Source: Pseudomonas sp. ICMP 561 (GTDB lineage: Bacteria > Pseudomonadota > Gammaproteobacteria > Pseudomonadales > Pseudomonadaceae). From it: DNA of 64,000 nt. The notes beneath the pieces are model-generated. The model made no database searches. It was not told where the DNA came from and saw only the letters and a program-made list of their open reading frames with translations. Position 1 is the stretch's first letter. Every line of letters begins with the position of its first letter. Of this stretch, positions 17,046 to 24,558 are shown in pieces. The stretch lies in the NCBI RefSeq assembly GCF_002699985.1, contig NZ_LKBT01000016.1:379-64378 (forward strand), read 5' to 3'. The position numbers and the translations under genes are program-made.

Positions 17046-17912
17046 TCATGGGCGGAAATGATCGTTGATCAGGCCGGTCATTATTTCGCAGGCGGCGCTG
17101 GGCACTCCTGGAGCCTTGACCAGTTGTCGTTCATGCAGCGGGAGGGGTGGCAAGCCTTCATCCCGACCGAGAATGCGCATCTGCGCGCTGACCCGGCTGC
17201 GGTCAATGATGCCGATAGCCAGTCCGGCGCAAATAGCCGTTTCCAGCGCGCTGGAACTCGCCGACATGACCACGGTGCGCCAGGCTCTGCGGATCTCATT
17301 CAGCGTGTTAACAGCGACGCTGCGGTAAGGGCAACCTTCGCCGTGCAGTGCCAGGGGTACGGGTTTGTCATGTGCCAGTTGGTAGCCTGGAGCGGCGACC
17401 CAGACGGGCTCGGTGGTCCCGAACGTATGCAATGGCCGGTCAGCGCTGGCGGTCTCGATTGGTACCACGAGCAGCGCCAGATCCAGCTGGCCGCGCTGCA
17501 ATTGCTCATTCAGCCGACCGCTGGAGGCGGTTTCGACTTCAAGCTCTATTTGCGGGTAGCCGCTGGTCAATGGGCTTAGCGTGCTGTGTAACAGGCTCGC
17601 TGCATATTCTTCGGAAATGCCTAACCGCACCCGCCCGTTGATCGTCGGGCTCGCGAAACCGGCCAGCAGCCGATCATGCACGTGCAGCAGTTCGGCGCTT
17701 TGCAAGGCGAAGCGACGCCCTAGAGAGGTCAGGGTGACGGTCTGGTTATCCCGTTCCAGCAAGCGGCCACCGGCAATATCCTCCAGACGTCGAATATGCA
17801 GGCTCACTGCTGAAGGACTGCGATTGAGAAAAGTTGCGGCGGCAAGGAACTGCTCGAAACGCACCACAGCTTGAAAGGTACGCAGAAGCTCGATATCCAG
17901 CGTGCTTTGCAT
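17046..17912 (-). CDS. LysR-family regulator divergent from an EamA transporter
   Basis: A 288-residue LysR-type regulator with an N-terminal helix-turn-helix (LLRTFQAVVRFEQFLAAATF and LNRSPSAVSLHIRRLEDIAG, residues 9-48) and a substrate-binding domain from about residue 90. The start of the EamA-type exporter gene lies about 100 bases away on the other strand. This LysR-exporter divergent pair is common, with the regulator controlling export of a small metabolite. The ligand cannot be told from sequence. Confidence 0.88.
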   Translation of the reverse strand: MQSTLDIELLRTFQAVVRFEQFLAAATFLNRSPSAVSLHIRRLEDIAGGRLLERDNQTVTLTSLGRRFALQSAELLHVHDRLLAGFASPTINGRVRLGISEEYAASLLHSTLSPLTSGYPQIELEVETASSGRLNEQLQRGQLDLALLVVPIETASADRPLHTFGTTEPVWVAAPGYQLAHDKPVPLALHGEGCPYRSVAVNTLNEIRRAWRTVVMSASSSALETAICAGLAIGIIDRSRVSAQMRILGRDEGLPPLPLHERQLVKAPGVPSAACEIMTGLINDHFRP

Positions 17913-18012
17913 GGTTTATAAATCCTGCATTAGTGATGCTGATCATTTCGTTTGATTGAAGTGCCTGCCCATTCTTAACATCACGCTCATTCAGCGCAAT
18001 AGGGGATGCTCA

Positions 18013-18951
18013 ATGAATGGGCAGACGGTCGAAATTATTGATCAGGCCAGTACGCCAAAGACTTCATCGGTTTCTGGATCCAGGTGGGTCAGTGGTGTGC
18101 TGTTGGCTGCCATGGTGCTGAGCTGGAGTTCGGGTTTCATTGGCTATCGCTATGCCTTGGAGCACAGCGGGGTAATGTTGGTGACCTTCTGGCGATTCGT
18201 GCTGGCGGCGTTGTTGCTGTTCCCGTGGGTATTGGGCTCGTTGCGTGAGCTGACCTGGGCCATCGTGCGGCAGCAGATGCTGGTAGGGCTTTTGGCGATT
18301 GCCGGTTTCATTGCTGCGATTGCCTTGTCCATCGAACTTGGCGTGGCGCCCGGCACCAGTTCCCTGATTGCCAACTTGCTGCCGCTGAGCATTGTGCTGT
18401 CGGCCGGGCTCATCCCCGGCCAGCGTACTCGTGGCTGGCAATGGCTTGGCGTGGGGTTGTGTATCGCCGGAATGCTGATTGCCAGCGCCGCGAGTGTCGA
18501 GTTTTCCGATGCGCCATTGTGGGCCTACGGCTTACCGGCTCTGGCCGTCCTGTCGCTAACCGCAGCAACGATCTATCAAAAGAAGACGCATCAAAAGGAG
18601 ACACCGTCCTTCACGGTTCCCGCTATGACTTCGCTGTTTATACAGATATGCGCGGCCTTGCCGGTGTTCGCGGTGTTGTCGATGCTGGAAGGTGGGATTG
18701 CGCCGGTGTTGTCCTTTGGCTTTGGCGCCGCCGTGCTATGGCTGGTGATCTGCTCAACCCTCGGTGGATACGGCTTTTACTGGCTGTGCCTGAAGCGATT
18801 CAACATGCAAAGCGTCAGCGGAGCGCTGTTTCTGACGCCTCCCGCAACGATGATCTGGGCCTGGCTCCAATTCGGCAATCCTTTGAGTACGGGTGCAATA
18901 GTGGGTGTGGCGCTGACACTGGTCGGGCTGCCATTCCTGCGCAGACGCTGA
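18013..18951 (+). CDS. EamA/DMT-superfamily transporter
   Basis: A 312-residue inner membrane protein with ten predicted membrane segments in two EamA repeats (about residues 25-155 and 165-305). ATG 18013 is chosen because AGGGGA stands 7 bases upstream; the longer frame from 17956 has no such site. Typical marks: LAAMVLSWSSGFIGYRYALE, FWRFVLAALLLFPW and a C-terminal LFLTPPATMIWAWLQFG. Members export amino acids, nucleosides or other metabolites. Divergent from a LysR regulator gene that probably controls it. Confidence 0.87.
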   Translation: MNGQTVEIIDQASTPKTSSVSGSRWVSGVLLAAMVLSWSSGFIGYRYALEHSGVMLVTFWRFVLAALLLFPWVLGSLRELTWAIVRQQMLVGLLAIAGFIAAIALSIELGVAPGTSSLIANLLPLSIVLSAGLIPGQRTRGWQWLGVGLCIAGMLIASAASVEFSDAPLWAYGLPALAVLSLTAATIYQKKTHQKETPSFTVPAMTSLFIQICAALPVFAVLSMLEGGIAPVLSFGFGAAVLWLVICSTLGGYGFYWLCLKRFNMQSVSGALFLTPPATMIWAWLQFGNPLSTGAIVGVALTLVGLPFLRRR

Positions 18952-18973
18952 GTGACGGCTAAGAAAGACGCCT

Positions 18974-19007
18974 ATAAAAAAGCCGCCTGCCCGTGAGGGG
19001 AGGCGGC
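18974..19007 (-). terminator. Rho-independent terminator of the microprotein operon
   Basis: Stem GCCGCCT/AGGCGGC (18982-19007) followed, reading the minus strand, by a run of six T's. It is positioned 15 bases after the stop codon of the microprotein at 19022-19093. Confidence 0.8.
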
Positions 19008-19021
19008 CTGGACCCGATCCG

Positions 19022-19093
19022 TTACATCAGGATCGCAATCAGGATGATGACCGGGATTGGGACACCGAGTAACCACAGAAGGATGGAAGGCAT
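19022..19093 (-). CDS. 23-residue hydrophobic microprotein
   Basis: A 24-codon frame (ATG at 19093, TAA at 19022-19024) encoding a protein that begins MPSILLWLLGVPIPV and continues with a run of Ile/Leu to the end, i.e. a single membrane span with a Gly-Val-Pro-Ile-Pro kink. It has a near-perfect ribosome-binding site, AAGGAGA, 7 bases before the ATG, starts 16 bases after the stop of the membrane protein gene upstream, and is followed by a strong terminator. These three features argue that it is real although it is far below normal length cut-offs. Probably an inner-membrane microprotein that acts with the upstream 312-residue membrane protein; function unknown. Confidence 0.7.
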   Translation of the reverse strand: MPSILLWLLGVPIPVIILIAILM

Positions 19094-19109
19094 AGTCGTT
19101 CTCCTTGGC

Positions 19110-20048
19110 TTAAAGAGCCGTTGTTGTAGTGGTGTAAGGACGTTCGTCGAGATAAGTCACTGCGTCGCGACGGCGACCGCCATAAATGGCAGCGAAGCTG
19201 GCGAAGAAGGCACCGCACAGCAGCGAGACGAAGGTCCACAGGGCAGTCATCGCGGCAACTTTCGCAGCGGTGTCGGCAGCTTCTTTAGCAGCGACCTTGG
19301 CGTCTTCTACGGCTTTGCGAGCCTGACCATAGACCTGGTCAACGCGACGTTCGGCATCTGCCTGGCTGAGATTGGTGCGCTGAGCAATCATCTGTGCCAG
19401 ATAAGTACGATCTTCAGGGCTGATCTGACCGTCATTGCTCAGTGTGCGGCTGAAGATGCGCAGCACTACGCCATGGGCCGCGTCATCACTGACAGCAGCA
19501 GGGCGATCATCACGGAACAGGCTGTCGATGTAGTAGCCGTAGTCCTGGCTGCTGGCGTTGCTATTGCTCGCCGCGCTGCCTGCTACTTGAGTGACTGCAC
19601 CTGCGGCGCCGGAAGCAACACTGGCACCGGCCTGTACGCCCCCGCCAATAATGCTGCTGACAGAGCTGGCGATCAGTGTTGCAGCGACCAGGGTTGCCAC
19701 GGCCCACGAAAGGAAACCGTGGGCGGTGTCGCGGAAATACACTTCATCGCCGTGCAGGTTTGCCCACTTCACGCGCAGTCGACCGGCGATATAGCCACCC
19801 AGACCGGAAGCGATGATTTGGGTGAATGCCAGCCAGATGACCGTAGAGATGCCCAGGCCCTTGGCGCTGATCCCTTCGTTGGCCCACGGCGATACCGCCG
19901 AGAAACCCAAGCCGAAGCCCAGCAATATGAGAATCAAGGAAAGCGCAGCGGCGCCGGCGGCACCTGCAAAGATTGCCCCCCAGGAAACACCTGAGTGGTT
20001 GTTTGATTCTTGCGCGGCAGCATTGAAAGTGTCGGGGGATGAAATCAT
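19110..20048 (-). CDS. multi-spanning membrane protein with an alanine-rich soluble insert (PhnA-like annotation)
   Basis: A 312-residue membrane protein. Hydrophobic segments lie at about residues 23-52, 65-90, 108-135 and 275-295; GAIFAGAAGAAALSLILILL and ASGLGGYIAGRLR are glycine-rich spans of a type seen in small envelope proteins. Between spans 3 and 4 there is a soluble region (about 160-270) with SNDGQISPEDRTYLAQMIAQ and a long Ala/Lys/Glu-rich helix that may be a coiled coil. Databases often call such proteins PhnA-like without any real link to phosphonate metabolism. It is the first gene of a two-gene operon with the 23-residue microprotein. Function unknown. Confidence 0.75.
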   Translation of the reverse strand: MISSPDTFNAAAQESNNHSGVSWGAIFAGAAGAAALSLILILLGFGLGFSAVSPWANEGISAKGLGISTVIWLAFTQIIASGLGGYIAGRLRVKWANLHGDEVYFRDTAHGFLSWAVATLVAATLIASSVSSIIGGGVQAGASVASGAAGAVTQVAGSAASNSNASSQDYGYYIDSLFRDDRPAAVSDDAAHGVVLRIFSRTLSNDGQISPEDRTYLAQMIAQRTNLSQADAERRVDQVYGQARKAVEDAKVAAKEAADTAAKVAAMTALWTFVSLLCGAFFASFAAIYGGRRRDAVTYLDERPYTTTTTAL

Positions 20049-20595
20049 TATTTTTCTGCTCCATGAAGGATTTTGTTACAGCGTCCCTTAAAGCAATGCA
20101 GTGGTTATGCCAGAAGTGCCTTTAATTAAAGTTGATTTAATTCAAGGGCTTAAGCTATCTAAGGATTTTTGAGTCATGCATTCTGCAAGGACACGCTCTT
20201 TATTACAGGCGTTCTGCATGAGTGGGGATTTAGTGGCACATCAAAGCGTTGCGTAACGTTTTTAAGTACGGCAATCAATGGCGCTGACTGACTAATGCTT
20301 TATATATAAACCTTCTTTCTGGTTCCAATGCGGCGCTATTCATTGGCAAACGAACGGTCTGTAGGAGCTGCCGAAGGCTGCGATTCTGTGCGTCAGCGGA
20401 AATGCTTCGCAGCCTTCGGCAGCTCCTATGGGACATGCATTTCAAATTGCACATTACTTGACGGCAGGGCAGGGGGACTGATGAAAGTCCAAGAGCAGTG
20501 CCGGAATTTTGTCAGCCGAACACGTGCACAGAGCGACAGTTCGCATATAGTGTTCACACGCTTGTTATTTCCATTCTTCAAGAGGTCACTGCCCA
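20049..20595. other. intergenic region with one REPIN
   Basis: Divergent promoter region. The left part (20049-20330) is A+T-richer and should hold the promoter of the membrane-protein operon. A REPIN lies at 20360-20429. The short frames here are not supported as genes. Confidence 0.5.
20360..20429. repeat. REPIN (two inverted REP copies)
   Basis: TGTAGGAGCTGCCGAAGGCT and the inverted mate GCAGCCTTCGGCAGCTCCTA, same subtype as at 9890, 14012, 42271 and 55570. Confidence 0.85.
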
Positions 20596-21078
20596 ATGTT
20601 CTTGAACCGCCCACTGGAAGAAAAAGACATCCCGGCCATCTGTGCGCTGCCGCAGAATGTCGACGAGCTGTTTTATATGTTCCCTCGCGCAATATGGCCT
20701 CTCACACCGCCCCAATTGCTGGATGCGTTGCACAACCATTCCGACTCGACGGTTATCGAGATGGATGGCGAAGTCGTGGGATATGCCAATTTCGCTCGCA
20801 GTGACTTTCGCGGACGCTGCTCCCTGGGCAATGTGATCATTGCCCCCAAGGCGCGATCTCGAGGGGTAGGGCGTTACCTGATCGGTTGCATGATGGAACT
20901 GGCATTCGACAAGCATGAGGCTAGCGAAATGACAGCATCGTGCTACAACCATAATGTGCCGGGTCTGTTGTTCTATCCGAAACTGGGATTCCGGCCCTAC
21001 GCCATCGATGAGCGCAGGGACAAGCAAGGCGGACGAGTGGCATTGATTCACCTGCGGCTGCCACGTCAGGACGACTGA
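20596..21078 (+). CDS. GNAT-family N-acetyltransferase
   Basis: A 160-residue single-domain acetyltransferase. AGAGG precedes the ATG by about 10 bases. The acetyl-CoA binding motif is APKARSRGVGRYLIGCMME (R-x-x-G-x-G type) at about residues 88-106, after the beta-4 strand SLGNVIIAP; the C-terminal CYNHNVPGLLFYPKLGFRPY is the usual beta-5/alpha-4 region. The acceptor could be an amino acid, peptide or antibiotic and is not predictable. Stands alone between two non-coding stretches. Confidence 0.87.
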   Translation: MFLNRPLEEKDIPAICALPQNVDELFYMFPRAIWPLTPPQLLDALHNHSDSTVIEMDGEVVGYANFARSDFRGRCSLGNVIIAPKARSRGVGRYLIGCMMELAFDKHEASEMTASCYNHNVPGLLFYPKLGFRPYAIDERRDKQGGRVALIHLRLPRQDD

Positions 21079-21408
21079 AGCGTGAGACTGACCGTCAGTC
21101 GCCAAAAGCGGCTGACGGGATACTGCTTAAGAACTGTTTGGGCACTTTATTGATACCAATCATGTAAACAAAGTGATGAATATTGTTAAGTGAACCGTTT
21201 CTGCTGATTGTTTATATAAACCGTTATGAACGGCTTGAAAAAGAGCGTAAAAATCCCCGTTGCTTCAAGGTGGTGCGAAGCGTATAAGTAAACATGCCTT
21301 CAATTAAATGACGTCGTTTGTTTGGCGGCAATCAAAATAAACATTGATGTATCACTGTGTCCATCGTGGCAGGAACTCAGCCACGCGCGATTTAACAAGG
21401 AGAAGGAC
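21079..21408. other. intergenic region, A+T-rich
   Basis: No gene seen. Contains A+T-rich sequence with TATATAAA-like stretches near 21211-21217 that could act as promoter elements for the DUF1652 gene. No repeat of note. Confidence 0.4.
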
Positions 21409-21675
21409 ATGATCGCCTACAGACTTTCCACACTCGAGTTGAGAAGTATCGTCGAGAGTGCGTTTTTACCCCTGCGTTGCACCTGCAGCGTATCCCCGGA
21501 CTCCATGACCGTTCAGATCATTGATCCTAATTCGGAAAAGGTTGAATTGTTGGTGACCGGGATTTCCCTGGATCGCCTCAATACCACCCGTGATATCTCC
21601 GAATTGGTAGCAGAGCTGCGCTACGACCTCGCACATACCCGGCATCACCATGGCAAGGCCCGCATTGCTGTTTGA
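21409..21675 (+). CDS. DUF1652 protein
   Basis: An 88-residue protein of the Pseudomonas-restricted DUF1652 family. ATG 21409 follows the strong site AAGGAGAAGG. Family-typical features: LSTLELRSIVESAFLPLRCTC with its two Cys, the SMTVQIIDPNSEKVELLVTGI strand pair and a C-terminal helix DISELVAELRYDL. It is a small cytoplasmic protein of unknown role; many copies are found per genome. Followed by a terminator-like hairpin. Confidence 0.85.
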   Translation: MIAYRLSTLELRSIVESAFLPLRCTCSVSPDSMTVQIIDPNSEKVELLVTGISLDRLNTTRDISELVAELRYDLAHTRHHHGKARIAV

Positions 21676-21697
21676 TTGAACTGAAAAAACGTCTGAT

Positions 21698-21741
21698 AAA
21701 GCCGCCGTGGTAGACCTTCAGGGGACTCGATAGGCGGCTTT
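21698..21741 (+). terminator. terminator-like hairpin after the DUF1652 gene
   Basis: AAAGCCGCC and GGCGGCTTT form a 9-bp stem around a 26-base loop. The T-run is only three bases, so it is a weak candidate. Confidence 0.45.
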
Positions 21742-21947
21742 CGCATGTCTGGGGTTGTCTCGGCTTAACGGCGGACATACTGATCAAGCCAGTCAGCGCG
21801 GGGATCAGTTTGCCATTTGTGGCATGAACGTTCTGTCGTCGGCATAACGCGATGTAATGTTTTGCAACGTGTTAATAAGCGCACGCCTATCGGCATATAT
21901 CCTTATGCCAATACTTCAATGCGCGAACACCTAAGTTGTACGATAAC

Positions 21948-22262
21948 TTAATGCATAGCCCGGCGATGTTCATTTTCGAACAGCAACTTGAACGGTTCTT
22001 CACTATTGCTGTTCACTTCGCAACAATCCCGTATCGGGCCCGCTTCAATTCTTCCTTCCAGTGCTACCCGGATAGCCGCAGATTTAAGCAGGTAGTCTGG
22101 AACCTCGCCCAGGATCGTCAGCTCACGCAAGCTTTGGCCATTCTGTTCTACTGTGGTCAACCTCACCCTGCAGGTTGCCTGCATCGGGATCGGGCCGAAC
22201 AGGGTTTCACGGGAATAGTCGATTTCAGCGATACTCGAGCGATTGTGCTTTCCAACGTTCAT
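21948..22262 (-). CDS. unrecognised small protein
   Basis: A 104-residue protein starting at ATG 22262, which has AGAGG 8 bases upstream; an earlier ATG at 22283 is less well placed. The protein seems soluble. It has a predicted beta-rich middle (TCRVRLTTVEQNGQSLRELTI and IRVALEGRIEAGPIRDCCEV) and a charged tail ending EHRRAMH. No family recognised. It stands alone, with non-coding DNA on both sides, so context gives no clue. Confidence 0.5.
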   Translation of the reverse strand: MNVGKHNRSSIAEIDYSRETLFGPIPMQATCRVRLTTVEQNGQSLRELTILGEVPDYLLKSAAIRVALEGRIEAGPIRDCCEVNSNSEEPFKLLFENEHRRAMH

Positions 22263-22881
22263 GTCTGCGACCTCTGCATCCATTAAGCTTTTTTTACATC
22301 CTGTGTCATTGATTCCCGCACTCGCAGATAGTTCTCCTTTGAAGACGGGCGGAGCAAGCCGCTGATCGGACTTGTAGCGGTCTCCGTACTGGAGCTGACG
22401 GTCAGGCTTTGCCAGGCTGGATTTTCATGAATCGTCCGGGCCAATCCAGTGTAAAAACTGATAGGGGACTTTTGAAATAGCCGTTTAATGTCGTCAATAA
22501 ATAATTACTCTATAAATCAATCGGTTACATAAAACATGCTGAGGTGTAAAGCTTTGACGTGAAATTGACAGTTAGGCGGATGTTTGAAATTATCTATTAC
22601 CCTTTCAGGGCGCCTCTGTCTGCGTCCGTCCCTTGCCAGTAGCCTCTATCTCACTACCCCGTTGAATCCCCTGCGGTAGCTTGGCCCTTCGATAACGATC
22701 CCGCTTTCCGTCAGATTTGTATCCGATAAAAGATCACAGCCCCGGCTATTCAGCTCGAGGCCCGCAGTTGTGTGCGCCTGAAAATATTTCTCTGCCAACA
22801 ACAGGCTATTGCCTGCTCAATCACTGGGTCCAGCCCTGGTGAGATCACGCTTGCGTCTCTATCACTTGAAGGAGCCTCACC
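22263..22881. other. intergenic region upstream of the orphan flavoprotein
   Basis: No gene found on either strand. An A+T-rich stretch (about 22470-22600) may contain the promoter for the flavoprotein gene at 22882. GAAGGAGCC just before 22882 serves as ribosome-binding site. Confidence 0.45.
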
Positions 22882-24309
22882 ATGTTTGGAGACTATCTGG
22901 AAACCAGCTGCGGTTGCGTAATAGCGGGGGCAGGACCTGCGGGCATGGGGTTGCTGTTCAATGCGTTGAAAAGCGGAACGTTGCCGGATCTCGCACGGGA
23001 GGGGTTGATCATCGTCGACTCGAGCCCGACCCCCGGTGTCGGGAGTCTCGGTGATTATCAAATCACGGCCAACTCTGTCGGGGACGTCTTCCTCGACTGC
23101 CTGCGCGATCCTGCTTTGCGTGACGTATTCGGGCCGCTGGAGCACTCACCGACCTATTGGCGTATTCGGCATCAAGCCCAGAGTGCGCCGCAGTTGTCCG
23201 ATATTGGTGAATTGCTGGGGGAAGCCTCCAGGCTGATACTGGATTTTATCGTCCAGCGTTATGGGGTAACGCTCTGGCACAGCACGACTGTTACCGAAGT
23301 GGTCAAGGACGGTGACGAATTTGTGGTCTGGGTCGAGAACGAGGGACGTACCCGCCGCATTCGCAGTCGAACGCTGGTGCTGAACTTCGGCGGTCATCAG
23401 AACCCTGAATACCTGCGTGAAGGACTGGCTGCTGACGGTTTGCTGCTGCCTGCGTCGGCCGCCATCATGAGCTCCGACCATTTGCTGCGCCTGAACGCCG
23501 TGCAATTGCGTGATGCATTCGCCCCGGCTCTGGCGGGCTCGGGCAGGATTACCGTGGTCGGCGGTTCCCACAGTGCTTTTTCCATGCTGGAAAATCTCGC
23601 CGATGCATTGGAGTTTGCGGGCCTCGAAGAGGTCACGCTGGTGCATCGCTCTGCCATCCGGCTGTTTTACGAAAGTCCTGAACTGGCGGTGGCCGCCGGT
23701 TATGTTTTCCATCCAGTGCGCGATGTCTGCCCGGTGTCGGGGCGGGTCAACCGTTCCAGTGGGCTGCGTTATCGGGCGCTGGACGTTGGGCGTGAAGTGT
23801 TGGCCCGCAGCCGGGTCGGTAAAACCGGTGTGCGGGCGCACACCTTTCAGATTCAGGGCGGTGCTGAAGGTGAGCGTGAGCAGGCCGCTCAAGCGCTACT
23901 GGAGTCCAGTGTTGTCGTGCAATGCACGGGCTATCAGCCACGGCTGCCAGCTTTCAGCCATATGGATGGCACGGCGATTACCTTGCGTCAGGTAAAGGGT
24001 GGTGTTGACTCGGATCTATCGGGCTGCCCACTGGATCTTTCGGGGCAGCGTCTGCACGGTCTGCATTTGTTTGGCATCGGCGCGGGACTTGCGGCAGATG
24101 AGCGTATGGGCAGCGAACCATCGTTTGATGGGCGGATTTATGGGGTCTGGCAGTTTCACAACGACGCATCAAGCGCGGTAATCGACGCGCTTATGGCCCG
24201 TCTACAACACACCGCCCCGGAAGCGGCAAACCATAACCGCAGCCTGACGCAACGGCTGGAGGAGGGGTTGCCGTTTCTATTTCCGGGGTTGCTTGGCGTG
24301 GAGGGTTGA
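22882..24309 (+). CDS. FAD-dependent NAD(P)-binding oxidoreductase/monooxygenase-like protein
   Basis: A 475-residue two-dinucleotide flavoprotein. The FAD-binding motif GAGPAG is at residues 16-21 and the second nucleotide motif GGSHSAFSMLENL, starting at residue 227, resembles the NADPH site of N-hydroxylating monooxygenases (ornithine/lysine hydroxylase-like). VLNFGGHQNPEYL is a typical linker, and HLFGIGAGLAADERMGSEPS near the C terminus fits the last FAD contact. No membrane span. Substrate not predictable; it is not beside a siderophore synthesis cluster, though an iron-uptake unit follows on the opposite strand. Confidence 0.75.
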   Translation: MFGDYLETSCGCVIAGAGPAGMGLLFNALKSGTLPDLAREGLIIVDSSPTPGVGSLGDYQITANSVGDVFLDCLRDPALRDVFGPLEHSPTYWRIRHQAQSAPQLSDIGELLGEASRLILDFIVQRYGVTLWHSTTVTEVVKDGDEFVVWVENEGRTRRIRSRTLVLNFGGHQNPEYLREGLAADGLLLPASAAIMSSDHLLRLNAVQLRDAFAPALAGSGRITVVGGSHSAFSMLENLADALEFAGLEEVTLVHRSAIRLFYESPELAVAAGYVFHPVRDVCPVSGRVNRSSGLRYRALDVGREVLARSRVGKTGVRAHTFQIQGGAEGEREQAAQALLESSVVVQCTGYQPRLPAFSHMDGTAITLRQVKGGVDSDLSGCPLDLSGQRLHGLHLFGIGAGLAADERMGSEPSFDGRIYGVWQFHNDASSAVIDALMARLQHTAPEAANHNRSLTQRLEEGLPFLFPGLLGVEG

Positions 24310-24427
24310 GGTGAGGTGGCTCTTTTTCAAGACCGCAATGGCTCCTTTGAAAAAGTCTCGAATGCATTTCTGCAGGAACCGTCCCGGTCTTCCTGACACC
24401 AAGCTGTCGCCCTTTGAAACGCAGACC

Positions 24428-24492
24428 TTGTTGGCGAGGCCTGGTTTCTGACGATGCAGGTCCGACGTCTCGCCAACAAGTTGGCTCCTACC
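24428..24492. repeat. diverged REP-like inverted repeat
   Basis: CTTGTTGGCGAG (24428-24439) pairs with CTCGCCAACAAG (24469-24480), the latter followed by TTGGCTCCTACC like the tail of the other REPs. One outer half appears lost. Located between two converging genes. Confidence 0.6.
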
Positions 24493-24558
24493 GGTCACCC
24501 GTTTGCTATGTGACAGCGCGGAGTCAGGGGCACCGGTACGACTTCTGGAGATAAAGAC

